Source: Galaxea fascicularis
Lineage: Eukaryota; Cnidaria; Anthozoa; Scleractinia; Euphylliidae
DNA length: 64,000 nucleotides
NCBI GenBank assembly: GCA_948470475.1
Contig: OX419343.1
Coordinates: 22,911,569 to 22,975,568, forward strand
Reading direction: 5' to 3'
The notes under the pieces are model-generated. The model did not search any database. It saw only the letters and a list, made by a program, of their open reading frames with translations, and was not told the origin of the DNA. Position 1 is the stretch's first letter. Each line of letters begins with the position of its first letter. Shown here one piece after another: positions 40,815 to 52,690 of the stretch. The position numbers were made by a program, and so were the translations under genes.

Positions 40815-41207
40815 CGAAATGTACATCTTCATATGTAAGAAAAACAATGATTTTGCGATTAATTAACTGCAAAATGTTCGTCTGAATATATAAGGAAATC
40901 AGGGACTTCGCGATTAATTTACTGCAAAATATTCGTCGGAATATATAAGAGCATCAGTGACTTCGCGATTAATTAAATGCGAAATGTACATCTTCATGTA
41001 TAAGGAAATCAATGATTTCGCGATTAATTAACCGCGAAATGTTCGTCTACATATATAAGGAAATCAGGGACTTCGCGATTAATTAACTGCAAAATATTCG
41101 TCTGAATATATAACGGCGTCAGTGACTTCTCTATTAATAAAATGCGAAATGTTCATCTGAATATATAAGGGAATCAGTGACTTCGCGATTAATTAACTGC
41201 GAAATGG
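40815..41207. repeat. ~55-bp minisatellite, right part
   Basis: Seven to eight units, each roughly gcgaaatgttcgtctgaat, atataagg, aatcagtgacttcgcgatta. It resumes in phase with the left part exactly at the LINE's target duplication. Confidence 0.85.
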
Positions 41208-41960
41208 TCATGTTTTTCCTATTTCTTACTGTAGGATGTTTGGGAATTTCTGCTCACCTCGGCTAAGCCATTCTTACAAAGTTTTCGTTTGAAGTTCACT
41301 ATTCGTTTGAGTTGTCGCGTTGGTATGCTAGATCAATATGTCTAGAATTCTCGGTATTTCCACGATCGGTAAATCCAAAAAGGCTGCAGATTTAGTATCT
41401 AAAAGTGAACGATCAAGCTTCTACTCAGTTAATGCTAATCTTATAGTGTGTGCAAGGGTGACGTACCTTAGAGAGCTCTAGAACTTAGGGATACCATTAG
41501 CGATAAGGGAACAAACAATGTTAAACCTTGGTTGAAAAACTAAATACGACATGTAGCAGTTGCAATAACAGTGCAGAGCCTTGGTAGCTCTACGCTAAGG
41601 CGAGTCAGCCTATCGTTTGAGCAAAATTTAACAAATTCAGTTGATGAACTAAAAAAGGAGGTTACAATAGGTGTTGACAACTCTAACAAGGCCTGTTTCG
41701 GGAGAAAAACAAAAGAATCGAGAAGACTCGGGATTTTTTTATGGGAAATATGACATAGTTCTGGGATATTGCAGAAATAAAGAGCGAAGTTTTGACATTT
41801 TACAAGAATGTCACCGAAACACTAAAAAAGATCTTCAAAATTGCCTGGAGGACTCAAAGTTCCACATGGTGTTGCTCAAACAACGTTTGTTAGAGTTGTC
41901 ACTCCCATGATTAAACTCTTTTGGCACAGTGCCCCATTATGTTAAAAAGAAAAAAAAAAA
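41208..41960. other. Intergenic stretch, nothing recognised
   Basis: A plus-strand frame (41571-41753) contains a short charged helix but no known motif. Confidence 0.4.
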
Positions 41961-41963
41961 TCG

Positions 41964-43699
41964 CTACTCCAAAATTTGTACGTCCTTGCTTCTGAGACTA
42001 GATATCCAGTCCACATCATCTGGAAACTGAACAAGATAGCCCTTAAATTTGTCATATTCCATAACAGTTCCACGTATCCATCCAAGATACTTTGTTTCCC
42101 CATCAACTTCCTCCTCATATTCCACTTCAACTCTCTTGCTAATCATTGCCTCTCCCAACTTTTTCCTGGATGACCGTGCCTCGAGTCTTGCCCTTTGTCA
42201 GGTGATGTTTGGTCCAAATGCGCTTTAGGGTCATTTTGCGAGCCAGAGGTTCCTCTCAAACTAAGCCGAGATCGCTTCCTCTTCTTCTGCTTCTTCTCTC
42301 TCTCTGTCTTCCTGGCTGCTGGTTTCGTAACTGATATTAACTTTTTTGTTCGTGAACTACAATCTTCACGGCATGTAGCCGGTCTTCCAAGTAGATATTC
42401 TTCATCAATACTGAGATATTGCTGCATCCACCACCGATGGAATGGCGGTTTAAAGACTCAACGGGATTGTTGGTATTCGCTGTAGATTCCCAGTCTTCAG
42501 TATCACGTACGGAGTGAATGCCTTACAACACCATTTGACCCAGTGAGCAGATCTCGACCAGTGACAGTTATTAATTTGATTGGAGATTGCAGCTAGTTGT
42601 GGGGAGAACAGATGTTTAGCATGAATCACGCTCTTCTTGTCACAAAGAACGTTAAATGCTAGCCTAACATCAGCTTGTTGATCAACGTCCTGGATGGCAT
42701 CACCTAAGTGGCGAAAGATGCCATGCCCTTCTTTACTTTTAGTCACGATATCGCTGACACGGTTCACTGATGTTTTCCAATGAACCGTGCAGCCACGCAT
42801 GATCTTCTCTGTTACTTCCGTTCCCATGCTTCTTTCAAAACCATTGTACTCGGCCTGGTCAAAATCCACCTTTGACTGGCGAAGGTTATGACCATTTTTA
42901 AAGGAAGGGTGGATTTTTGTGACATGGCCAAATACTTCGGATATGGCTGTTGCATAAGCATCGCCATCCTGCCTGTTCAGAAGACCTCTGGCCACTACGT
43001 TGTAACTCAACGTTATTTCGTTGAATGCTACCATATTTAGGAGGTATGGGAATCCGCTATTATTTGTGTACGTTATGTCTACGTATAAATCCTTGCTGTC
43101 CCTCAACAGCTCTGCTTGATATGGCGCAAGGCAAAATTTCTTGATGGTGACAACAAATATTCCCTACCTTCCATTTGGTATTTCCCCATTTTTTTCATTT
43201 ACTTTAACGAGAAATTCTTCATCGACAGATTCGTGCCGATTCTCGTACTCCTTCCTGAGGTCTTCAAATTCCAGCACTTGTACTAGAGGTATGACATTTG
43301 GGTTAAGTCTAGATCTTCCTTCTAGTACCATCTGCTTCTCTCTCCTAATCGATCCTGCTTTGATTTGATGCTGCAGGGGATTTTTCCGCAGGAATAAAAC
43401 CAATGCCATGACCTTTCTGGAATTGTTTCGTGGCGAGGGAGCAATCCTTTTTAACTGCTGTTTGGATGTCGAGATATGACGTGAGGTTCTGGTTTCATGT
43501 GGTTATGAGTTGTTGCCGGTAGGCACCCAATCCACCTTCTTCCGTCATCCTTAACCGGCCACACATAGACAATTTGCGCGGGACAGTTACCTGTTACCTT
43601 TAGGGTGTGTTCTGCGGCATGTTCTTTGCATTTGCTAAGCCTTTGTCGGTTGCTTACCCTTTGCTTGCCAACGGAACCTAAAAGTCCCAAAAGATTCAA
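41964..43699 (-). pseudogene. Decayed MULE-like transposase with C-terminal Tudor/chromo-like module
   Basis: In the minus direction: an N-terminal part with [18 protein letters not shown] and THNH (FLYWCH/WRKY-like zinc-binding pattern), then DLYVDITYTNNSGFPYLLNM and VDFDQAEYNGFERSMG plus RGCTVHWKTSVNRV, which I take as the first and second acidic motifs of a MULE-type DDE domain. The end reads GWIRGTVMEYDKFKGYLVQF and DDVDWI, a small beta-barrel module of Tudor/PWWP/chromo type. At least three frame changes (about 43410, 43110-43164 and 42255) break it. It could be a domesticated gene with misread introns, but the breaks lack splice signals. Confidence 0.55.
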
Positions 43700-44686
43700 G
43701 TCTTATAAGAAAACACAAAAAAGGTGAAACAACCCAACGGGACCTAGAAGTCTCAAGGGCTTTTGCCCCTCTATTCCTGTAGCCGGGACAAAAGCTGTCA
43801 TCACACACGACGTAAGAATTGTCATCATTTCAAAATGGCTGCTCTTTGAGGGAACTCGTGGCATCAGGTTTGTACTATTTTGACTTATTTTAACCGAGTT
43901 GTGTGTTGAGTAGTCAGCTGACTAATTTTTTATGGATAGTTTAATACTAGGAAAATAAGATGAAAAGTCTTTTTGGTTCTGCACTTCTAGATTCAGTATC
44001 GAATGATCGTAATGTTAGTTCAGGACTCAAACGTCCCGTCGTGTGTCACTGGCACCCATATTCCGATCTGATTCTTTTTTGTTTGTATTTGAAGAAACAC
44101 GGCTAACATTATTGATAAATCAAAATAAAGACATTTATTGTAAATGAAGTGTTGAAAGAAAGACTTCAGCAGTTCTAATAATATTGTGAATGGAATAAAT
44201 ACCGTCTATACAGGAAGAAGCGATACTGCAATGGCACACTCTTCATGGAAAGTCTTCAGTAGTAACAGGGACACCTCTCTTTTAATATTTACATGTGTTT
44301 ATATATCAACTTATGTTTTGCGAACATTGTTGTTTATTTGTAAACTTGGAGTATGAATTACCAAAATTATAATACTGCTTTCACTACACGTTATGCTTGT
44401 GTATTTCTAGGTTGAAAAGTGTTTCTTGTTTTTTGAACATGTATTAACATATTTGTAAGTCTAAAAGCAAATTAAAGAGTTATTTTCAAATTATTGTGTC
44501 TTTTCTTTATGTTCGGTATGACATGTTGGGACTTTCAATTTCCAGTCATTGTGTTACCATGGCAACCATACATTTTTCAACAACAGTCGCATAATTCTAT
44601 TTTAGTGGCTAATTATGACAAAATACCAAAAGGATTCATGTATACAGGACGTATTACCCAGCACGGTAAACAAAGGGTTTTTTAAA
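43700..44686. other. Intergenic stretch, nothing recognised
   Basis: AT-rich, without coding exons or terminal repeats that I could find. Confidence 0.4.
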
Positions 44687-45060
44687 TCAATAGTTGAATT
44701 TAGTTTCTTTTGTGAGGGGCGGAAGATTACATAATTTATTAGATGTCTTAGTATTCAAAGTTATCTTGTTAGCATTTAGCCAGCCAGTAACGTTTTTCAC
44801 CTCATTATTAACAACAATCTCAAGTGATTTCAGACTTTTATCAGCATAAATTAAATTGGTATCATCAGCAAATTTTAGAGCAATTGGGGATATCATTTAT
44901 ATAGATTACAAAGTGAAGTGGGCCGAGAACAGATCCTTGTGGCACACCGAAAGAAATTTTCCTTTTATGTGAGATATTAGAGTCAATTTGAGTGGATTAA
45001 ATACGGTCGGAGAGGTAGGAGGAAAACCAATCATTCACAATTCCGCTTATTCTGTAGTGG
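44687..45060 (-). pseudogene. LINE reverse transcriptase fragment
   Basis: In the minus direction: GIVNDWFSSYLSDR, then a stop, [20 protein letters not shown] and, after a frame change, [12 protein letters not shown] and NVTGWLNANKITLN. These are RT motifs of a CR1/L2-type LINE. It is truncated at both ends and abuts the virus-like remnant. Confidence 0.8.
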
Positions 45061-45064
45061 TGTT

Positions 45065-45580
45065 ATTTATATACGAGAATGGAATCATTAACAGCATCAA
45101 TTCGGTTTCATTCCATTTCCGAATCCATATTTTTTCCCGTTCAGGTTGGGGAGCCCTTTTTCCATTTGGATTTGGAGCATTGGGATTCTCATCCGCCTCG
45201 TTTGTTCCTAGGGCGCCGGGGCTGGGGTTTTAGCAGTCTTGAAATGAGTCAAGAGATCTTCGCGTTTGAAGTAAAGGCCGATCAGCGAAACCAAGATACC
45301 GCCCACGACGAGCCATGAGTTGTGTTCAGCATGCTATGCACGCTTTGCGGCGCAGAGCTCTCCTCTTGGGCGGGGGCGGGAACCCCGGCTTTTTTCCCGT
45401 TGCCATTTTGACTTCGGCTACTGCTGCGGCTTTTTTCTGGGCTTCACGGACCTACCGCGTCCTGGCAACGACCAATTTTCCTACCGCTACCCGCTTGGGG
45501 TTTTTTGCCGGCTTTGGCTTGTCGCCTGTTACGTGATGACAGGTTCCGCCTGCGTTTCAGAGACTGAGCGAGTGATGGTT
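45065..45580 (-). pseudogene. Virus-like gene cluster, left remnant (split by a transposon)
   Basis: Unusually GC-rich for the window. Minus-strand frames are short and broken but include an Ala/Lys/Pro-rich segment and a hydrophobic transmembrane stretch (SWLVVGGILVSLIGLYFK) followed by a charged tail and stop at 45208. It belongs with 50721-53260: the two parts become contiguous when the intervening transposon is removed. Its identity is unknown. It might encode a small membrane protein of a Polinton-like or other virus-like element. Confidence 0.45.
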
Positions 45581-45675
45581 CACGCTGGGATTTTTTTGAG
45601 CAAAATGCGGCCAGATAACCGGCGCAAGTTTGGTGTCAGCGGTTGACGCCAACCAAGCTTCCAAAACTAAACAAA

Positions 45676-46299
45676 ATGGCGGACGCATGTGGGGTATTTT
45701 TACATATAGTTCGAGATGCTCTTGCTACCGCTGAAGGGGAGCTTGTCCGCGATGGAATTGATCAAATGAAAGTTCGAAGTACCTTAGAAGAGGTGAGGTC
45801 TTTACTTAGGCCAATTTCGCTCCGTCATTTTGAAAGGCAAGGACGATTCAAACACAAGATCGGAGATTTTTACCCTATGCTGCAAAGGCAGGCGATGGGC
45901 TGGATCAAGCAGTTCCAGCGACGAATGTCTCCTAGATGTTCTGTTAAACACCCGTGGCAGGTAATCGTGGAAGAGAAGCTTGCAAAAGAACTGTTTGAGA
46001 TGATAGAAGCAACCGTTTCCCGTACAAACTTTGGAGTGATAACCGTGAAAACACAAAACAATTGTGTATTTGCCTTTACTTCTAAGAACAGAGTGAGAAA
46101 AGTGTTTTCTGATTTGACTGGTCAGAGTACGGATCAAGAAAGGTTTCTGAAAAGGAGGGCAAAAGGAGAGAAACGAGTGGAAGCTATCATTGACAAAGAT
46201 AAACAATTTGGCATGAAATATTCTTTTCATAAGGAAATCATCACATTTGATTTTTATTATGGATGTTGGAATGAACATGGCTGGCCTCAGCATGTGTGA
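45676..46299 (+). CDS. Uncharacterised basic protein encoded by the transposon
   Basis: An intact 207-codon frame from an ATG in good context (acaaaATGG). It is basic, mostly alpha-helical in character, with a C-terminal aromatic segment (FDFYYGCWNEHGW). I recognise no family. Its position just inside the left terminal repeat, facing the transposase-like gene, suggests an accessory protein of the element. The intact frame beside a once-broken partner suggests recent activity. Confidence 0.6.
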   Translation: MADACGVFLHIVRDALATAEGELVRDGIDQMKVRSTLEEVRSLLRPISLRHFERQGRFKHKIGDFYPMLQRQAMGWIKQFQRRMSPRCSVKHPWQVIVEEKLAKELFEMIEATVSRTNFGVITVKTQNNCVFAFTSKNRVRKVFSDLTGQSTDQERFLKRRAKGEKRVEAIIDKDKQFGMKYSFHKEIITFDFYYGCWNEHGWPQHV

Positions 46300-47246
46300 A
46301 AATTATGCACAATGGATAGAAATGACAAAACAGAAATCTTGATAGGTATACTCTTTAGTATAGCTTTATTGATACTTATATTATGTGTATAAATATAAAT
46401 TTATAGATGCTACTGTTCATTTAATCTTTTCATAAAAGTTATATATTATATCTCATGGCATGGTATAAATATAATATGTGGTAGGTAATATACTTAAAAT
46501 TTGATTAACCTTATAAAATAAGTACAATGTGTTGAAGGTAATATAATTTTATATGGATACTTTTCTCTCTGCTGATATAAAGAGGCATACTTGTACCTCT
46601 TAAAACACCCCTTTGTGTGCGGGATGGGTGATTTTCTAGAAAGACTTAAACAGATTTGCATGGTAACTGCATTTTTCCATTTCAGTTACAAGTAATTATA
46701 AAATAGGAAACAGTTGTATATCCAGCCCAGTCTAATTGAGTCTCTTCTACATTACATAATCTTTAACCCCCATCTCTCAGGAGCATCACCCTACCATGTA
46801 ATAGCATCATTAAAGAACAAGTACATTACAACAGTCTCTACAACTGTTTGAATAAACAATAGTTATGATTTCCTTCAGAAAAAAATATATTAAGCTTTAT
46901 GATAAAACTAGGGTGGTACAAAAATGCATAAAATACAATCTTTTCTTTGCATTATTGATAAGAATATCATGTGTAATAGGCACTGTTGTTATTCATTCTG
47001 AAGGCCATACTTAGTACTTCATTTGAGAACCTTGGTAGGACAGGTAGGACATAGTATGACCTGGCTACTGGTGTTCAAGTGATAATGATACTATCTTTCT
47101 TAAATGTGTTTTGTCAGCTAACGTTAGTTGAGCTTATAAAAAAGATAGTGTCCCCTATTAGCACCATGTGTGCTTAATACATTCACACTCAAATATTGTG
47201 ATGTATTTATTATTTTAATATATTTTATGTAAAAATATATGTTACT
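46300..47246. other. AT-rich gap between the two convergent transposon genes
   Basis: Probably the two 3' UTRs. It contains many AATAAA-like and poly(A/T) words and no coding frame. Confidence 0.5.
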
Positions 47247-50172
47247 CTATTGGTTCAGCATGTCTTTTGCTTCACTTGTTATTTTCCCTTCCACTACACA
47301 TTGGCAAATTATTTCCCTCAGAGGGTCAGAACAGAAAGCACAGTTTATCTCTGTAACTTGTTTAGGTTCCCCACAAGTACAAAACTGTGAAGTGGAACAC
47401 CTTTTTGGCACATACAACCCTGTTGTTTCCTTGTGTACAGTTTCATCACCCCCATTCTCCCTCAACCAAAATAGTGACACATACTCATGTCTGAAAACTT
47501 GAGCCCACCTGTTACTAAACTGGGTATTTCGAGTAAATTTTGGCCAAAGTAACATGTTTGGCCTCCCTGCCCTCCATAGTGTTTATGCCAAGTCCCATCC
47601 CCAGCCTTTGATGAATGATTTTAGCATGACTAGGAACAATATGACCAATTGTCCAGGTTGTTGGCGTGCTAGTCAGAAAGAGTGCAGTAGCTCTGTAATA
47701 GTTGGAGCAAAATTGCTGAAGACTCAAAACCTGTTCATTTGAAAGAGAAACCCTGCTGAAAAAGGAAACTGCGTCTCTCAGATTAATTGCTGTGAATGCA
47801 AACATATGTAACTCTAAGGTATGGGACCTCTGATCAGAGTCCATCTTTAAGTTTTGTACAATAGACATGAAGTGGTGACAAAAAAGACGTGACTCCTTAC
47901 CTGTAAATCGATAATCCAGGTCTTTGTTTTTCTCCCTTCCATCTGAAAACCACTTTCTCACCTTCTTTGCTAACCGTGTTGCTTTCACAATGAATCTTAT
48001 GCTGTGATAATACTTACCAAAACAGCTCTCAGAAGGAACATCAAATATTGACTGGCAAGTGCTCAGGTTACTGCGTGCTAATGCATATTTAAGCACAGAT
48101 AAATTCCATTGCTGCCATGCGTTATTTTTCAAGTGAAGGGGCTCTACTTTGGCTCTGTCAATGAATGTGCCAATAAGAGGAGGGAACTCTTGCCTGGATT
48201 TGTTTTGGGCAATGAAAGAGGTGATTTTTTCTCGTTTTGTGCTGGGCTTCAATTTTGAAGTACTTAGTTGCTCTTTCTTTTTTGCCACTGCATCAGCTAT
48301 TTTGACACGATCATTGTATTTCCAAGGTTTCCATTTGCTGTTTGCTGTTATACCAAATGAACCTTGGATATGATTGATTTCACTCTTGTTGATATCTGCA
48401 AAGGGAGAAAAGTAGGTTGCAGAAATGGTTAGTTCACCCCCAAGAAAAGCTAAGTATTTCATATCATTGGGGAACAATTCAAAGTAAAAAGATACACTCA
48501 CCTGCTTGCCCTCCACTTCTAAAGGGTATGAATTCCCTTCAATGGCAGTCATTTCTTCCCTCAGTAGGGTTACATATCGGCGGACAGGTTCGCAGTCTTC
48601 AGAACAATTTGCTCCAAATAAGAGAAAATTCTCTGCAGGGCTACAGACACGCTTCCTACAATTCAGAAAACTAACCAGCCATGCTACAGCTTGGTCATCC
48701 TTTCCAAATGGAGCCCCATCTCCCCCAATGGCTACTTTAAAAGAACCTTCACCCTCCCCAAACCAATCAAGCTTATCTTTTCTGTATTTGTTTACAAACA
48801 AATAAAACTGAGCCATTTTCAATAAAAGTTGCAAAAGGTTTCTAAACTTGCCATTCACCTGGTTTTCTTCACTCAGGTCATTACAAAGAACTTGCCTTAC
48901 ATCATGTAACTCACCAATGTTGATTTGATTGATCCTTTCCATTAATTTCTGATAAGTGAGTAATCTTGGAACTGGGATGCCTTTTACAAATTCAATGTGT
49001 TTTTTCCCTAACCCATTTTCATTAATACGCATTGAGAGTGATGATTTGATTGAAATATACTTTTGTTTACTTACAATCCCCCCCTTGTACAGAACATTAA
49101 CACTTCTTATAAAATTAGAATCACTTTTCTCAAACTGTTTAATTTCTCCCTTTACAACCTTTGGTATGACCCTTCCCAAAAATTTTGGACATTTTTTGAC
49201 CAAGTTGACCAGTTCAGGGACAGAACAATTTGTATTAAGGGTAGCAATGATGCCTTCATAAGCTGGCTGCATGTAATCCTGTGTTGCACCATGAAGAGCT
49301 TGTGCAACCTTAATGGTCTCTTGACATCGTCTTCTAGCACTGCGCTCAGGGCCAAAAATTTTCCCTTCCTCAGTCAAGGATGTGGGGCTATGTTTCCTGC
49401 TGGTTATTAGGTGATCACTTAGTGCTGCCTTTGTACCTGTATTCTGAGGAAGAAATGACAAAACGTAAATGGTAATAATAATTATTATATTGACCGCACC
49501 AACTTTATTACAAGAAGATCAGGGCCTTATCCCTTATGAAAATGAATAACATTCAATTATCCATCTATGGCTGATCATCAGTGACTTACTATGGTGAAAA
49601 CCAAATGTTACATTATTTACATTTGTAAAAAGTAGAACATTAACTGCCGCCAGCAAAGGTTATCTACTTTGGAGTAAATTGTGTTCCCTCAGTGTGATAT
49701 TAATCTGGGATAAAGGAAAATAAATTGAAACTAACTCAAAAGTTTGAAACTAGCCAAATATCAAAATTTTACATCAACTCCATCAGAATAATTATTACCC
49801 TTATTGTAGAGTTCAAGTCTGTATTGACATCCTTAATGGCCTCATCTTCACCTGACAAATATAGATTGAAGTTGTAATAACCTATTCACGCCTGTATGTA
49901 ATCCGAAAAGATTCATTGTGAATACAACAGATTGACTCTTAAATTCTCAAAACCTATAAGAAGATGAAATATCACGCTTTCTTAAGAGAATTCAACATTT
50001 GATGTAGCTATTTATATCCTACCTTTGATTGGAGTCGTTTCAGTTTCTTTGCCTTTGAAACGTAATTTTTGTCGTTCGCAAGAGCTCCAGCAAGTTGCAG
50101 GTCTTGATTTCGTTTGATCGCGAGGTACGTATTTAGCGGAAAACGATTATTTTGCCCTTTCTTTCGGCCCAT
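47247..50172 (-). pseudogene. Putative transposase of the 5.1-kb element, one frameshift
   Basis: Exon 1 (50172-50023, 50 codons, MGRKKGQNNRFP start) joins exon 2 (from 49443, acceptor TTTCTTCCTCAG). The long frame contains VAIGGDGAPFGKDDQAVAWL, LFGANCSEDCE, ELFPNDMKYLAFLGGEL and VEPLHLKNNAWQQW: acidic residues at spacings reminiscent of an RNase H-type transposase core, though I cannot place the superfamily. The frame stops at 47515, but the +1 frame continues from there to 47247 with FSNRWAQVFRHEY and a Cys-rich end (CTCGEP...CAFC) that looks like a zinc-binding tail. One extra A in the run at 47538-47541 would explain this. It may be a real inactivation or an assembly homopolymer error. 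Confidence 0.6.
49461..50022 (-). other. Intron of the transposase-like gene
   Basis: Between donor GT (50022-50021) and acceptor AG (49445-49444). AT-rich, with no features. Confidence 0.6.
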
Positions 50173-50720
50173 GATGGGCAATAACGCAGAATTTTACTAC
50201 CCTGCTCCATGCTAAAAGAAAACACAATACCTTATATCAGCGCTTCTTGTTACGTCTTTAGTCAAGTACGGTGAAAAGTATCTGAACAAAAACATTAATT
50301 GTCGCCAAACGCGGGACAAAATCAAAAATCCGAATCGGACAAGTCCTTACCATAACATCGAAGTAGGCAAACATGGGCTCTTTGCTTCCCAAACCTTCCT
50401 TACTTTTACGTTTAAATCTTTCAAACTCAGTCCAAAATTTGTTTAGAGATCGATGGCGGCAAGAGACGATGTCATTCCAGAAGTGTAAAACGAGAAATAT
50501 TTAAAAAACCAGGGCACATTTGGTATGAAATAAAAGCTTACGAATTGTTTGTTTTTATTATTACAATTTTGCCGCGCTCAGAGCTTCCCAGCAATCTCAG
50601 GGGGCCTTTCTTTAAGCTTTTCCCCAGTCCCCCTATCGCCCAGTTGGGCGGCCAATATGGCGGCCAAAGGAATGTGGACAAATTTTTTGGCCGCTTTTTG
50701 CTCAAAATTATCCCGGCGTG

Positions 50721-52240
50721 GTTGGCTCCGCAGGCGTTTTAGAGGCCAAGGGAGTGGTTACTGTTGACATCGTCGTTGACATACCCCGTGTATTCTTATG
50801 TTCTAAAGAATTCCGGCGTTACTTTTTGACTTGCTCGGTTATTGCTGGGGATTGCTCAGCATTTGGTAAGGATTGCTCAGCATCGCGCGAACCTTCGGGG
50901 TTTGCAAAAGTTGATCATGTGTCTCGTGGTGATAAGCGCTGCGTTGGCAACGGCGAGGATCCGGTCGCACTTCAACGCAAAGGTGCCGACAAGGCCCGAG
51001 AGCTCTTTGTTGATTATGTAGTCGTTTTTCAGATCTTTCTGATAGGCGTCGATGTAGTGTATGTTGACTGCGACTCCGTCGGCCTGGGAAACAAGGCCTG
51101 GTCTTGCACGATTTTTACCTGAAGCTCAGTTTCTTGTTGGTTCAGGTCCTCGAGGGGTTTCGTGCTGTTTAGGTCGTTTTCCAAACTAGGTGTTTGTTCC
51201 TTCATTTTCGCGACCTGTGCGGCCGTATTTGCATTCATACATACTTTTTTTAATGAATTTTTCAATACTTCCCTTTGTTTTGTTTTGTTTTCGCAGGTCC
51301 GTAATTTTTTCTCTATCTTCAGCAATGTTTCTTTTCGACTATCTTCTCTGGCTTTACTACTATCGATTTCTGACTGGTTCATTATAATTGAACCCCCCTC
51401 ATTTTCCAACTGTTCGCGTTTTCTTTTTATAACGGAAAGATCTTTTTCCAGTTTCTGAAGAGCTGTGGTTTTTTTCTGAAGTTCTGCGTCTATTTTTTCA
51501 ACCTCTTTTAATTGCTTCTTCTCTTCAGTCAGCTCTTTCTGCTTTTCGCGGGCTTTTTCTTTGTCTTCATGTATCAAATCTTGTGTTTTCCTTTTTGACA
51601 ATTCCTCAAAAAGGAGGCTGGAAAACCTGTCACCATACACTTGTCCTACGGATGTGTCTGCGGTTGGGCATGCTGTGGAACTTTCTTTGTTTCTTGCGCA
51701 GCTCCCTTTTGGATTGGGTTTAAAGGGTAGCTGAAAATCTTTGGTTGGACGGGTTCGAATGTAGCGTCGGGTAGTGCCACTGCTTTTCGCGAAGTCTCCA
51801 TCGCTGTAGTGAATGAGCACGTAGCCGAGGCCGTGGTTTTGGCCGTGGTTGAACCGAAAGTCTGCGCTCGGGTCGATCCCAAATTCGGCAGAAAGCCTTT
51901 TGCATGGCCTCGTCGTATTTGTTGTCTTTTTGGTTGAAATTGGGGTCGTCCGGAAGAGAGCTTATGCCCTGGATTCCGCTCATCTCCAAAAGAATTCGCC
52001 TGATCGTGAAATAAACGTGAAAGAGATAAAAGGAGCGGAGCTGGGGATTTTCGCCCAAAAAGGCACCCATCAAAATCTCCCTCGAAACGCCGCAACCTGT
52101 TGTTGCACACCAAAGTGCAAAGTTCAGCTGCTGGGGCCAAAAACTCATGTGCGGCCTGCCAAGCCATTTCCTCGCAAATTTCGATGTTCTGAATGTGACC
52201 CGCATATCTTTGAAAATCTGCCTGTACTGCGTGTTGAAAA
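50721..52240 (-). pseudogene. Virus-like coiled-coil gene, frameshifted
   Basis: In the minus direction from about 52240: a segment with GAFLGENPQLRSFYLFHVYF and LPDDPNFNQKDNKYDEAMQK, a frame change near 51900, FNHGQNHGLGYVLIHYSDG, a long Lys/Glu coiled coil (about 51030-51570), another frame change near 51080, NDYIINKELSGLVGTFALK, and finally a short frame that runs to the transposon insertion site. The sections read in three frames but look like one or two former genes. I do not recognise the family. GC content and codon use differ from the host genes nearby. Confidence 0.45.
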
Positions 52241-52269
52241 CGTCTGTGGGTGTGATGTAAATTTTTTAC

Positions 52270-52652
52270 AAATTGTTCAGGTCAGTTCGCCGATGTGCGA
52301 TTGAATTTTTTCTGAAAAATTGACCGCCGGGATTGTCTTCGGCGGGCGCCCGTTTGCGATAATGGACGGCTGGAAGGGAAACCTGACGTTTTGTTCCAAT
52401 CCCAAAGCCGGTTTCATCTCTTTCGGCCAATATTTACTGTCTGAACCGAAGACGCTTTTCAGATCACCCGGGCCCGTTTTTAAATAAATTTCCGCTTTTA
52501 CCTCGTGGTTATCATCGAAGTCGGTCTGCGCGGTGAATTTACTCCTGTCTGCCTTCGGGAATTTCGTGAGAAAAGAACCCCAAGCCTTCTCCTCTGCTTC
52601 TAGGGTTGCCCTTTGGGCTTCTGGTGACCGCAGCCATCTCTATAAGAAACGC
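52270..52652 (-). pseudogene. Virus-like ORF, unrecognised
   Basis: An open minus-strand frame of about 120 codons without an ATG at its start. It contains EEKAWGSFLTKFPKADRSKF, FDDNHEVKAEIYLKTGPGDL and FSEKIQSHIGELT. It is evenly codon-like and ends cleanly, so it was probably coding. It is divergent from the plus-strand ORF at 52691. Function unknown. Confidence 0.4.
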
Positions 52653-52690
52653 TGAACTTTTTAATGAATATTAATCCGGCTTGAAATACA

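Larger units (their letters stand above)
45581..50720. mobile_element. 5.1-kb DNA transposon, CACTA-like ends, two convergent genes
   Basis: The left end CACGCTGGGATTTTTTTGAG continuing CAAAATGCGGCCA, and the right end (reverse complement) CACGCCGGGATAATTTTGAG continuing CAAAAAGCGGCCA, are about 33-bp inverted repeats. GTT flanks both sides (45578-45580 and 50721-50723). Ends beginning CAC with a 3-bp duplication resemble the CACTA/Mirage/Chapaev group, but the proteins are not clear members. Inside are a plus-strand gene (45676-46299) and a minus-strand gene (50172-47247) facing each other. Confidence 0.75.

Noticed and set aside
39391..41207. Regular ~55-bp repeats considered as a CRISPR-like array
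   Set aside because: There are no unique spacers; the whole unit repeats, so it is a minisatellite.
48956..49410. Plus-strand frames opposite the putative transposase
   Set aside because: The minus-strand frame is far longer and has a consistent exon structure.
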